From: Epiperipatus broadwayi
Lineage: Eukaryota; Onychophora; Udeonychophora; Euonychophora; Peripatidae
Direction of reading: 5' to 3'
Assembly: GCA_028023455.1 (NCBI GenBank)
Contig: JAQFVV010012489.1
Coordinates: 2,731,881 to 2,795,880 of the forward strand
DNA: 64,000 bases
Positions within the stretch are counted from its first letter, which is position 1. The number at the start of each line of letters is the position of its first letter. A program made the translations under genes and the position numbers. Of the stretch, positions 12,475 to 25,239 are shown in pieces. The notes below the pieces were generated by a model that made no database searches, was not told the origin of the DNA, and saw only the letters and a program-made list of their open reading frames with translations.

Positions 12475-15400
12475 TTAAAATAATTAATGTATTAAAATGG
12501 CAGTAAACCTTAGTACTTTGTTTAATTTAATTTTATATCATTTTTTTAAAAAAAAATATTTAAAGTTTTTATGTTTATATTAACATTTGAGAATTTAAAA
12601 AGTCATCTACTTCAAAACAAACAGAATAAATGTTATTTTATTGTACATTGTAGACGAATAAATAATTAAATAAGTAACTTTTGACAATTTTATATTCATG
12701 TGTGCTTTATAAAGTAATGTTTTTAAAAGTACATTTTTTATCATGTTTCCTTGAGGTTGTTTAAAAAAATAATAAAGGCTGTATTTGACAGCAATTAATC
12801 AAATAAATAATTATTTAATTAAAATAATTATTGATAAATGTTATTTAACAAACAAAGCGATCCTTGCACATATGCGAATGGATTGTTCTTCAATGTTATG
12901 TATTTTTTAAAATTTTAATTATTTTAAATAAAATGTAATAATCAATATTTGTTAAGAATTGCAATGACGTTATCTATTTATTTATTTTAAATGACACAAA
13001 ACAAATTCCTTGTGTTTTTAAAAATAGTTTTAATTATTGATTAAAATAATCAAAATTGTAAAATCATTTGTAATTATATTGAAAAAATTGTCAGACAATA
13101 AACCTTTAATACTCATTCGTCAGCTGCTTATAAAAATTTATATATTTTTTAATACTTATAAAATTATCTGAATAAAGATAAAAATGAATAATGAACGAAC
13201 ACAATGTTCATTGTCATATAAATCTTTATCCCAGTGGACAAATAGTCATCTTAATATGCTCCCATTTTTTCTTTGATAATGGGTACTTAGGTTTTCACTA
13301 GGCAACTCAGATTAAATGTATAATCTTATGGTTGATTGTTGAAAAACTCATGCCACATTGGAGCATCCAAGTGGTAGATTGGCCAGTAGATAAATTCATT
13401 TGACCAAACTAAGTTTTTTTTATGCTTCTCAGATAAAAAAAAACAGTTCAAAAATTTGTAGTTCTTGAATATAACTTCTTCCACAAATGCAGATCACATA
13501 GAACTGACATAGATTGATTATAAATTTATTTACATATATTCATTAATTGATTTACATCAGATGATTAGCTGAGTTTTTTGTGGATCATTAACTAGAAAAA
13601 CTCTTAAACTTGTTTAAAAAATTCTTCAACTATTAAAACAATTTTTAAAGTTCCATAATGAATTTGCATCTCAGATTATGATCATGGAAGTCTGAAAGAC
13701 TACAACACACATATCTATAATGTTAACTGTATTATCCTATCAAAGGAATTTATAAACATGCCCACATATCAATTCCTATGTAGTGTTTATCAATGGTAGA
13801 TTATGGAAAAATAATGTGGTGATTCCCTTAATTTTCTCTGTTATCATAGGTTTTTTTACTGAAGACTTTTTCTTTCATTTTTTTTAATGCTATGTCTTGC
13901 TACAATAATTCTTTAATAGTTGTTTAATATATTTTAAAATGTTTCTTAAATTTTGGCAGTTAATTATGGCTTTGAATTAATTATAAAATATTGCTACAAC
14001 CTTTTTTCTTTTTGGCTAAGAGTTGACTGATTACATTTTTGATCACCAGAAAATATTAATAACAAAATCAGTTAATAAACTACCCTAAAACAGATAACTT
14101 CTGTTATCACAATCTTATTAGATCTTGATAGAAAATTGTGACAATTAAGTGAAATCTAATTAATAAAATGATTTTCAACTAATACTGGAGAGTAAGAATC
14201 CCTTCCAATATTTTTAGCTTTTTATTATTTTTCTATCAGATATTATAAAATAGAACACTTTTGGGTTCTTTCCATCTGTTTATTAAAATAGTTCTCAAAA
14301 GTTGTAAATTCATGAATTGCTTTTTTGCTGAGAAAATCTCAGTTTAAGCACTTAAATAGAAATGTTTGAATTTAATTGCTATATGCTTAAAATCACATGA
14401 TCTACAAAACAAAAATTAATGATGTTACTTTTATTTATATAATTATTTACTTCACTTTATTAATATTTTTATAATGTATGCTCTTCCTTTTTACAAAGTC
14501 ACGTTATAAATCTAATTCTCCTCATATTTTTGTAAGATCTTTCATATATATCAAATATTGTACTTTTCTTATATATGTTTTATTTTCCTAACCATTATTT
14601 TTTATAGTAATTAGAAAACAGACACATTAAGATTTATGACACTACTTTAATATTGTAATAATAAGTGAATGGATGGTCAAACAGTAAAATGATGTTTAAG
14701 CATTAGAATTAAAAGATTAATCTGCAATTTATGAATCTTTATCACTCGAATTTGCTATTACAACATTACATTAAGCCATCAGTTTATTGCAGCTATTAGA
14801 AAAGATTAGTGTAAGGAGCCTCAAATAGATAGTTATGATCTATCATTAGTGATGATTTACTAATTAACTCAATTTGTTTTCAAGAGAAGATTAATTTATA
14901 TATACACACAAGTTATTTTTTTCGTTTGATTGGAACCCTATTACCTAATAAACTCAAATTACTTTTAAAAAGAGATTTCACATTTTTACACGGAGAGTAT
15001 CTTTCTCATAATTAACTCAAGTTAGATTGTAAAAGAAACTTTATATACTCACATATGTAGATATAAATTATTTTCTTCACTAAATTAAATTACACTTGAT
15101 AATGGGCAAATACAATCATTGAAAAACTCTTGCTAAGGAAAAATTTAAAGAATTATATAGCTTGAATTTCATTTATATTTCAATAAGTAATGAAGTTATA
15201 TTGTTTTCATTTTAAAATTCTGACTGAATTTTTTTTCTTATTTTGTTTTATTTTAAAATAAAACCTTTGCACACTCAGTTCAAGTCTTTTTGGCCTGATT
15301 CTTCTTATTACATAATATTATTCTATATCTATAATACCCTATCAGTTACATAATCTAATATAAATAAAAATCTTTCTAATAATTACCATTACACTCGGAC

Positions 15401-18078
15401 AATACAAAAGATATACTCCTATTAATTTATTCTAAACTAAAGACCAAAAATACATTTAGTCACATGCTTATATGATGAAACAAGTTTTTATATCCTAAAC
15501 ATCTATCATATAGTAAAAGTGGTTAGCAGATGAACTTATTATTAATTCTGGATCAAAAAAATATTACTTCAACTTCCAATGTCTAAAAATAAATAAATTA
15601 TTAGACTTTGATTAATTTATTTATGCTCTAACATGCGACAATCCACCATCCTCTAAAAAAGATCCTAATATGAACATTTTTGTAAATTGCTAAACTCTTT
15701 TATATATTTATCTTTAAAACTAAAAACAAAACAAAAAAATTTACATATGAAAAAAAAATTTTTTTTCCATTAACTTCTTCATAAAACATTTCAACATTTA
15801 GATAATTTGTTTATACTTTTTCATTAACATCTATCTTTTTTATTATTATTATATTTTCAAAACATTAAAAAAGTTATAATTCTTCTCATTAAATTCAGTA
15901 CATAACCTATCATTTATGCATAATTAAGATATTCATTTTACAAATAATGATTATTATTAAAAGGCTGCATATTTTTCTTACTAATCCCATACTACAAAGT
16001 TAAAACAAGCAATTTGTAGATCAGATATCATAAATCTAGTAGTGTTTATTCAATGTCAATTATGTTAATTTTTAAATAGCTTTTCTATATCAAGCGCATC
16101 AGTATTTATATTGTTGATATTATATACTAATATTTGACATTTTACACATGAATTATCTATGTGAAAATAAATACAGATTTATATGATTTCCATTATTTGA
16201 TTTATTATATTTCATTATTAGCATTTGCTCATAAATGAGTAAGAACATCCTAATTCCAGAGAGATAAAAAAAATGACGATAGATTTTGAAAACTCTACAA
16301 AATTCGTCCCATAACGAAAAATTCTTTTATATACATTATAGGCTGGTTTTTTAGTTGGTACATTGAAACCTGGTAATAGTTATATTTAGGTTTTCTTTTC
16401 AGAAAATGGTTTTAAAAATATATTAACCATTTAAATAATTAAAGTTTTCCAAAGCAATATGCACTTTTTTGAGTAACTTTGAAGTAATCTTTATAATATA
16501 AAAAAAATTGCCTCTTACTACATGTCTTTTAAAAAACTGTGTTTCTTTACACAATTCACATACTCAATCAAAATGAAATGCATTTGTACAATTATAAATT
16601 CATTTTATCACATACAAAAAGCGTAAAACATATCAAAGCATTATAATATTGAATCATACATTCAGACATTGAGTAATATCTTTAAATGAAATATTTTCAC
16701 TGCCTTTAAGGTTTATATTTAAATATCATGCGGCAGTTTTGGGAGAAAATAACTCTTCCTCTATATTTATACATATGAAACTGAAGTATTTAAATGGACA
16801 TATAATTGTATCTTTGTTTTATTACAATATCTAAATCTATATTTATCCATAAAGGCTTATTATGACATTTAAACTGATTCACATAATCAAGCTAATAGGA
16901 AATCAAGCGAAATATTAAATAATTTTTTTTTCATTGATTTATGTGAATTTTTTTCTTCTTTAATTTACCAAGTTTTCTCAGGATTATATTTATTAAACAT
17001 AAAAAAATGTTTGCAGATTTTGTTTTGAATTGGAAAAAAGTTTAAATATCACTATGCTGAATTAAATTCTAGAGGCCAAAACGTTCTTGAATTTTTGTAA
17101 ATGTTCAAATTAAAAATCTTGCTGTCAAATCTATATCATATGGATTTCTGCTAGTTGAACATCTATAATCTCTACCAATAATCACTGCCATAAAAATAAA
17201 ACACTAAGTCAAATTTAAAACATATCCACATTTAATTTCTTTTTTTTTTCATTTCAAATGAACCAAAGTTTTAGAAGTAATTTCTTGTCTTACTATAATA
17301 CAACAGCTTCATAATAGTAATAATACAAACTGCATCAAATCCACTGATCAAAGAAATACAAGATATTAAAAAATCATATAATTTTTTATGTCTGATAATA
17401 AAAAAACTATATCTATAGTGCTTCTTGATTCTTAAAAATTATACTGTCTGTGATAATCTTCTTATTTATGATTGGAAGCAGCTTAATAAAGGAAAATCTT
17501 GAAAGTATTTTAGTTATATACAATATTGATATTTTATAATAATTAATATGGTCTTTTCTTTGGTTTTTATAAATAGATACAATAGATATAAAAGCATAAT
17601 TTTATAAAGATACTACTTTTTAAAAATTATAATAGCTGTGAAGCCAAAATATTACATTTATTTAAAAACCTATTAAGTTTTACATCAGAATTGTATAACC
17701 TTTTTATAAAACAAGATGAATTGTTGTCTCAAAATCTAAATTAATCAAGAAGATGGGTTATCTTATTAAATGAAACCAAGTGAACTTTATTACATTATTT
17801 AAAAAAATACTAACATTTTCAGTTAAAAAAGAACCATCTATTAATTTAATAAGATTTTGATATAATTTTTGGGAGGTTCATTACAATTTTAATACAATAA
17901 GCTTCTTAATTTTTTTGTTGCTTATTAAACTTTGCTTTAAATTTCTATATTACTTATGGAGCCTATTTTATTTTCAATATTTAGCCAAAGAAAAAAAGGC
18001 TGCATATTTTCTTTTAATCAGGGCACTAATAATACAACCATTGGCAAGAATCAATGAGAAAATGTCTTTTGAGTGAAT
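12475..18078. other. Long AT-rich non-coding stretch
   Basis: These 5.6 kb contain no gene, RNA or mobile-element similarity that I can defend on either strand. Short AT palindromes near 12790-12850 are expected from composition. This could be intergenic DNA or intron. Confidence 0.55.
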
Positions 18079-18091
18079 GTGTTACTCATAT

Positions 18092-18410
18092 TAAACAGGC
18101 AAAACTCTCCATTCAGTAGTGCCACCCTGTGCTAACCAGAGTAATCAATGGATTCCAGAAGGCTTGTGCATAAAATCCCCATCTAGTACCTACTCATCAG
18201 ATCCAGAGCTCCTCACTGATGAATGCCACAAACCAGAAACTAGTCTGGGGATATTGGATGAGTATGCACTAAATGGAGATTTTATGCACAAGCCTTCTGG
18301 AATCCATTGATTACTCTGGTTGGCACAGGGTGGCACTACTGTATGGAGAGTTTTGCCTGTTTAATAACAGTTACGTGCTAGCATAAGAGATGGTGATAAT
18401 GTGATGTTTA
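18092..18410 (+). mobile_element. FB-A foldback element, best copy
   Basis: An element of 319 bp. Positions ~18098-18200 and ~18258-18357 are near-perfect reverse complements: CAGGCAAAACTCTCCAT at the left against ATGGAGAGTTTTGCCTG at the right, and GGCTTGTGCATAAAATCCC inside. The arms are about 100 bp with a loop of about 55 bp. A further 50-bp tail follows the right arm and ends GATGTTTA. Flanks carry a 13-bp direct repeat, GTGTTACTCATAT, at 18079-18091 and 18411-18423. No protein is encoded; a 63-codon frame inside is a by-product of the palindrome. The single-stranded RNA would fold into a long hairpin. Confidence 0.88.
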
Positions 18411-18423
18411 GTGTTACTCATAT

Positions 18424-18766
18424 CTGCAACAAACTCTTTGGAAAATTTCATATCATAATTATGCAACTAATATAAAAATTGGCCAATAATAGCAGTTGCT
18501 TCTAAAGAATGAATGTTACATTTTTTATCAGTTCATTTGATATAGGAAATATTTTTAACACTGGAGCACATTTATTTAAACATGGCCAACTTATCATTTC
18601 CAAAAATGGAATAACACACGACCTTCTAAATGATAATCCTTTGATTTCTTATTATAATAGTCATCCCATTTATCTAATATATAAAATTGCATTCTCATGA
18701 CAACAAATAAAAGTAAAACTTTGAATAGCTTATTATAGAGCAAACATTTGTCCAATATTTTCTCTA
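18424..18766. other. AT-rich spacer
   Basis: A 63-codon open frame on the + strand (18509-18700) has no recognisable similarity. I treat it as chance. Confidence 0.5.
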
Positions 18767-18768
18767 TA

Positions 18769-19122
18769 GAGAACTTCTGAAGAAGAAGGGATTATTCACC
18801 ACACTAAGCAACTTCTGATTGGTTAAGATTTTATCAGGCTTTTTTGTATCATCTAATGAAGAATGTTTAATATCTATGAATGATCAATGACTGTATGGTT
18901 AAAAAAGCCTGATAAAATCTTAACCAACCAGAAGTTGTTTAGCATAGTGAAATGTAAATAATCAATGATTGGATGATTATGTTTAAATAACCATTCAATC
19001 ATTGATCATTAATAGATATTAAACAGTCTTTCACTACATGATACATAAAAAGCCTGATAAAATCTTAACCAACCAGAAGTTTCTTAGCATGGTGAATAAT
19101 CACTTCTTCTTCAGAAGTTCTC
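18769..19122. mobile_element. Foldback MITE with TA target duplication (FB-B)
   Basis: The 354-bp unit begins GAGAACTTCTGAAGAAG and ends CTTCTTCAGAAGTTCTC, and the arms continue as imperfect reverse complements for about 130 bp. The dinucleotide TA abuts both ends (18767-18768 and 19123-19124), as in Tc1/mariner-type MITEs. The arm segment GCCTGATAAAATCTTAACCA occurs three times: inverted at ~18815, and direct at ~18906 and ~19053. The middle therefore holds a partial extra copy of an arm. No coding capacity. Confidence 0.75.
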
Positions 19123-19124
19123 TA

Positions 19125-20445
19125 TTGAAAATTCTAGTTACTTTTAAATTCCATTAAGAAGTGAATTCTAGATTAATTGTAACATCATTTATTTATTTTA
19201 CATATATGATATCTTAATACCAACATAACATCACTTGACTTTTCTGCAAAAAAACATAAATAGTTTGCTTCTCTGTCTACATTAATATCATTTATCTTCT
19301 AAAAACTATGGTAAAGACTAAACAAACTGTAGAGCAAAGTTTTTTCAATATACTTATACAAGGTAACAATTAAGTATTATTAATTATTCCAATAATCTAT
19401 TTTTGATTTGTTAGGTTTTTAGCAGTTTTTTTATTATTTATTATTGTACATTTAAATTAAACATACTTAAATGCATATATACTGCTTAATAATTAAATAA
19501 CTATTATGTGCTATCTAACCAAAACAAGTTATCACATTTACTTGAAAATTTTCAACTATTTAAATATTTTTGAGTTCCATGCGGATTTAAACCCTAGATT
19601 ACAGGCATGATAGATGGGTGGCCTCATTTTACATCGTCAGACACAGCTGATGTATTTTTTGTGATCAGATTTTTGCCAAGACATTAATGTTTCAAATTAT
19701 TTAACCGTCAATCTTTTTGTTTATACAAACAATAATAAGTGGACCCTAGAGATGTAACAGTAGTACTTCACTTGCTTTTTATAATCTGGGATTGAATATT
19801 GGCAAAGAATACTTCAATGAGCTTCTAATTTTTTTTGGATAGCTGGCTCATAACTAAACAGAATAACCATTATATATTTGTAGTAAATGAGACTTTAGCT
19901 ATTTTTAGGTAGAGAATATAATATATAGCCTGTCCATTAAAGCATGAGGATTGACTATCTTAATATATATCTGAGCACTTATAGTATATATGTGTAGAGA
20001 TGGTAATATGGACCAACTGATGATTGCTGCTTTAGCATGAAATACGTACATTGGTGATTATTTATCTTTTCAACATATATGTGTTCAAGTGTATCAGTGT
20101 TATGAGATGGTGTGGAGTGCGGTGGGTCATGTGAAAGTCTGTGCTCATATACCCTATATATTACATATATAGACACAGGTATATAATAAGCTTGTGTGTT
20201 TCAGTTATTCTAGAGAATATATAAAAATGAAAACTATTCAAACTGTCATTACCCAGAATTTGGCAAAGCAGAAAGGTATAACCGTCTGCTTCATAGTTTT
20301 TATACGAGAGCAATTGAAAAAGTCTTTGTTCTGCAATACATTAATTAAAGATTGCTTTACCTTTTTATTCATTGAATAACATAAGCTTTCATTTTTATTC
20401 TTTTGTATTATTACGATATGATGTTTTGCTAGTTTCCATGTACTA
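19125..20445. other. AT-rich non-coding stretch
   Basis: I see nothing supportable. The stretch 19570-19790 is slightly less AT-rich and unique in the window. Confidence 0.5.
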
Positions 20446-20460
20446 AAAAAAAAAAAAAAA

Positions 20461-20550
20461 GGTCATCGCAATTGCCTTGCAAGCAAGTAGTTGGTTGCAT
20501 GCGGTTGTGGGTTCGTGTCCCGGCCGATGCTATGACATATGAGAAAAAAA
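20461..20550 (+). repeat. tRNA-like retroposon, copy 1
   Basis: A sequence following a 16-A run contains GGTTCGTGTCC (20510-20520), which matches a tRNA T-arm/B-box, and ends CCCGGCCGATGC then TATGACATATG plus an A-run. The 5' half, with the A-box, is degraded. The same ending recurs at 20700 and 29770, defining a short dispersed family. Confidence 0.6.
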
Positions 20551-20619
20551 AGTAAATGTGTGTGTGTTTTTTTTAATAGGCTAAAGCTGATTGCCAAGTA
20601 TACTCTAAATGACTTGTAT

Positions 20620-20702
20620 TAACCGATAGGTCAGCACAGCAGTTGCTTGCAGACAATTGTCGTGGGTTCGCTTCCCGGCCGATGCTTTGACATATGAAAA
20701 AA
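20620..20702 (+). repeat. tRNA-like retroposon, copy 2
   Basis: It lies 160 bp after copy 1 in the same orientation. It shows ACCGATAGGTCAGCACAG, corresponding to the D-arm, GGTTCGCTTCC (20665-20675) corresponding to the B-box, and CGGCCGATGC then TTTGACATATG with a terminal A-run. It is shorter than a tRNA because of deletions around the anticodon arm, so it is not a functional tRNA gene. Confidence 0.6.
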
Positions 20703-20704
20703 AA

Positions 20705-23700
20705 AATTATGAAGCATTAAAATTAAATATTAATATAAAATAAAATTTCATCAACTTACATATTTTATTTTTCAAAATTAAGCAATAAAAAACAGGAAAT
20801 AATTATGATAATGATTCTGATAGAAAATTAAACTTAATTAAACATTTAATACAATTTTAAAAATAATTTTAATTACGTATACATTTGTAAATATTGCAGT
20901 AATATTTTATACGACTTCTCTTTTAAATCTTATTAAATATTAAAACTTCTAAATGCAAAAATTATGATTTAAAAAATAACTCACTCTGTCGTAACAAACA
21001 AGGCTCTGAATAAATAAGTTATATAATTATATAACATGCCATAACAGAAAATTAGAATTAAAAACAGTAAACTGTTTTAGTCATGCAATTGAGATTAAAC
21101 TTTCAGTAAGGAAAAGAATTAATCCATTTTCTTGGGAGTTATTGAGATGTCAAACCAAAGCGATTCTTTACATCCATCTGTCTGTTTATATATTGCATCT
21201 TTTACTTACGTTATTTGGCTTTAAATTTTTAAATAGTTATAAAATGGTAATAATATTAAAATATCAAGTACTGGCAATAAAATATTTATATATTAGTTAT
21301 TAACTTTATTTTAAATGAAAAATGATTAGATAGTAAAAAATATATATTAAAACAAATGAGTCTAAAAATAAATAAATATTAGAAATCAAAAAATAAATGA
21401 ATAAAAAAAATTAAATAAAAGACAAATCAGAGTTACATCTCAATTTCCAACAGATTTGTCTTTAGAACTATGACTAGTTTAATATATATATATATAATGA
21501 CAAAAGATATAAATGTGCAAAACAAATTAAAATAAATAACGAGGCACTATTTTAAATAACATATTGTAGATGACCAATGCCTTATTACAAAAATAATTTA
21601 AATTTAGTAAAAATTACAGGTTTCTAGTATCAAATGAGTCTTTTCAAAATTCAAACAAATTGTGAAATGAAGATCACTGAATGAAATGCATAATATTTTA
21701 GTAGTTCATTTTATTGAATCTGTTTTTAAGTAAAAACCCAATAGAGTGTGGGATAACACTAGAATAAGCTAACTCTAAAAAATGTAAAAATTGAGTGAAA
21801 ACAAATTATTTTGTCATTCTTTAATAACATTACTATTAAATGCTGAACATTTACATAATAATAAATTAATCAAAATCATACTTAAAATTATATATTTATT
21901 ATAATCATTTATTTCTAAAACCTAAAAAAAGAAAAAGTTTTAATTAAATTATGGATTTAGAAACTTATTACAATATTTGTAAAGTTTTAATAGCACAAAT
22001 GGTTTTATTTAAAATATATATTACTTGTATTTGAGAAAATTGAAAATTAGTAGTAATCAAAATAATTTAATTGTAAAAAAAAAATCATATAGTTTGAAGG
22101 GGAACTAAAAAATAATGAGATTATTTAAAGTAATTAATTAACAAGTAGTCTATCAGAAAATAAGTCGAAAATAACAAAGGGATTATTTACAAAATAAAAA
22201 AAACCCAATCAATTAAAGAAATTATAATTAGAAAAGGATGTACAATTATAGAGATGTTTATATTTAGTCTGAGCTACAATTTGAAATGAGGGATGTATAA
22301 AAATTGGATTGAAATAATGACGTAGCTAGTATTTAAGTAGAAAGCAATAATCCACTAAAATCTATGCTAACTGTGAATTAATTTTGCAGAAAGAAAATAG
22401 TTTCTTTAAACCAAGAAAGGCTGGAATCCACACAAAGATTGAAGTTATTGAATTACAACAGTATAGAAAATATGCATTGCATAACAGTAGGTAGAAAATA
22501 AATATATATTTAATTACAAATCCAAGATATAGTCCTGCCTAACTTTTATTATTGTTTTCAACCCTTTAATTTCAATTCTAGTCAACATGAATAAAAATAA
22601 TGTCTGTAAAATCTTCATGACAAAATATATAAATGAGACACATAGTTGAAAAAGTAAGGGGTGCCTGAAATGTAAAATCAAAAGAAATCTTTCAAAGAAA
22701 TTAAATCCTCACAAAAACATTCAAAATTAAATCCAAAAATTAGTTTCCATGCTAAACACATTTATAACACTTCACCATGAATCCAGAATGATAAACAAAT
22801 ACAGAAATAGTAGAACTTTAAAAATGTTTTAATTTATTTTTCTAACCAAGTTCAAATATTTATTTCCATTATTGGTTAACTTTAAAATGTGCTTTCAATT
22901 TCATTTACCTTTGCCTTATAATCTTATTGCAGACTACTCTCATGAAAAGTAAAATTGTATTTGCAGGTTTATTAAAATGATTCATTATGAGTCTGCTTAT
23001 GAAATAGATTTGAGTAACATATTTGGAATGAGAGTGTCTGCAATATAATTATAATCTTAAATATTATACATCCAAGCAGTAGTAAAATTCATTTACATAT
23101 TGTTAAAATTAATCACATTTCACTAATTTAACTTTAGCAATATTTTAATGCCATTTTTTAAATTAATACTCATTTATTTTGAGTAGAATAATATATCTGC
23201 ATTTTGATTGGAGCAGAGATAAATAAAGAAAAGAGATTTTATTATTAAATTGTTTTATTCTTGATTTCATCTTTTCTATTTATATTTCATTGCTTTATTT
23301 AATTATGACTAAAATGGTATTTATATTTAGATGGTCTCTTGATATGATATAAAAATTTTATATGTACTATTTTAGTTGAGAGAGGATAATAAAAAAATAT
23401 GAGCATTAATAAAGTCAATTAAAAACAAGATTGTAAAGATTAATATTTTGAAACCCATTATGAATGTATGGTTTTATTAATCATTCTATTATTTTGTACT
23501 GAAATTAAATGCTGCCATTTTTGCATTAAATTACTATTTTATTAAGTTTAAACCATTATCGAACAATAATTTTCCCATTAAATGAAACTAACACTATGGG
23601 AAACAATTGTCATATAATGAGTTCATATGTGCTGTAAGAAATAGTTTGTTAGGTGATACTTGTAATCTAATAACAAAGATTACTTATGGGCTCCGATGTT

Positions 23701-24925
23701 ATCCTCAATTCTAAATTCAAACTATTATCACCATGTTACTCCAACTGACATTTAAAAAGATGGTTTAAGAACCCAACTTTCAAGGTTATTTATAAAAATA
23801 ATGCATTTTTATTTGGATATATTTAAAATATAGTTAAGTCAAAAGCATGAATCTTAAATTATTGTGATTCCCATCTGTTTTAACTGTATCATTTGACTGC
23901 CTCAAAGTGGTAGATCACTGAGTTATTACTTAGTAAATTAATGTTATAAATGTAAACATAATCCCCTCTAATTCTTTTTGCACCATTACATTTTAATAGC
24001 ATATAGACTAGGTCAATTGCATTTATCATATAAATGTGTAGTTACATATAATTAATTTATTTCCATTTGATCTTCATATTCTCACTACGCAATATATTCT
24101 ACACAGCCTTAACACATATTCCTTTACAATATACATGGATAATATAATTTTTACAGTGAATATAAATCAATCTTCACTAGTGGTATGGATTTATATATAT
24201 AATGAAGCATTTTAATAATTATAGCTATTTTATCTTTAAATCTACCAATTAAGATTGTATATATTGGTGGCCACAACACTGTATTAAAAGTAATAATAAG
24301 ATCAATGAGATCTGTTACAAGCACCCTATTCTGCCAACTCAACCAGTAAAGACATCACCTTGATCTCTGTCCATCAATGTTTTTTCTGCTGCTTTATGTT
24401 TTTAAATCTAGAGAAATAAAAAGTTTTATAAAGATTGTGATATCTGTTATTGGATCTGCCCCCCCCCCCCCCAACCATTGTATTCAAATGGGTAGATTAA
24501 CTACTCGGAAATTATGTATAGACAGTAATCTAATTGCTTTCATAAATAGATTAAAATTAATTTTGTAGACAATTTAATTAATTTATCAAAAAAAAAAAAT
24601 TAAATAAAACTAAGACATTTTAACTAATTCAACGATGATTTATTTATTACTCGCAACCATTTTAATAATTTTCGGAGACCTATTGTCTATCAAAATATTG
24701 TAACGAGTTAAATATTTATTAAGTTTGTATAAACATTTATTAACACTCAAATACTTTTTCTTTAGTTTTGGAAATTATTTATTTATTTCATTCAGGAAGC
24801 ATTTTATTAAATTTTACTTTTGCCAAATTGTTTCTATGTTCTAATATCTCACACATTTCATATAACAATATAAAAAATATTGATGTGGGGAAAATATTCA
24901 AATATAGTTCTTGCTAGATTACTCA
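20705..24925. other. Long AT-rich non-coding stretch
   Basis: No gene or transposon is recognisable. A 14-C run at 24459-24472 and an (AT)n run near 21484-21497 are the only conspicuous simple sequences. Confidence 0.55.
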
Positions 24926-25225
24926 TTATAAAACTACAATGATTAGATTTCCAAAATTGAATAAAGTACTTATCGAATTATTTATATCAGCAGATAAAAT
25001 AATTTTCAGTGGTAGAGTGATAGAATAAAGAATTGAAAATAAACCAGCAAGCAGTATACAAACATAAATAGCCTGCGCACCAAAATGCATTAGCCACCAT
25101 GATGAGTTTACTGTCTTTTTATCTCTGAGTTTAAGATCAAGAAACACTATGGTTTTTCTTTTCAATTGTCTGATAAAGCAGAATGAATGTGTGTGTAAAT
25201 GAATTTTTTTAATAGATATATACAA
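24926..25225 (-). CDS. Unrecognised 99-codon open frame, possibly chance
   Basis: This is the longest open frame not explained by a mobile element. The predicted product has a hydrophobic stretch of roughly 20 residues (AIYVCILLAGLFSILYSITL) preceded by a basic region, so it could form one membrane span. I recognise no family. It lies immediately upstream of RTE copy B on the opposite strand, and I see no promoter or splice signals strong enough to call it a gene. An exon fragment or a chance frame are both possible; I favour chance. Confidence 0.15.
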   Translation of the reverse strand: MYISIKKIHLHTHSFCFIRQLKRKTIVFLDLKLRDKKTVNSSWWLMHFGAQAIYVCILLAGLFSILYSITLPLKIILSADINNSISTLFNFGNLIIVVL

Positions 25226-25239
25226 TCAAAACAGACAAA

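Noticed and set aside
12790-12850. Inverted AT repeats as a possible MITE
   Set aside because: Simple AT-rich self-complementarity expected at this composition. No definable ends.
18119-18310. 63-codon open frame
   Set aside because: It lies wholly inside the FB-A palindrome and its residues mirror the arms. By-product of the repeat.
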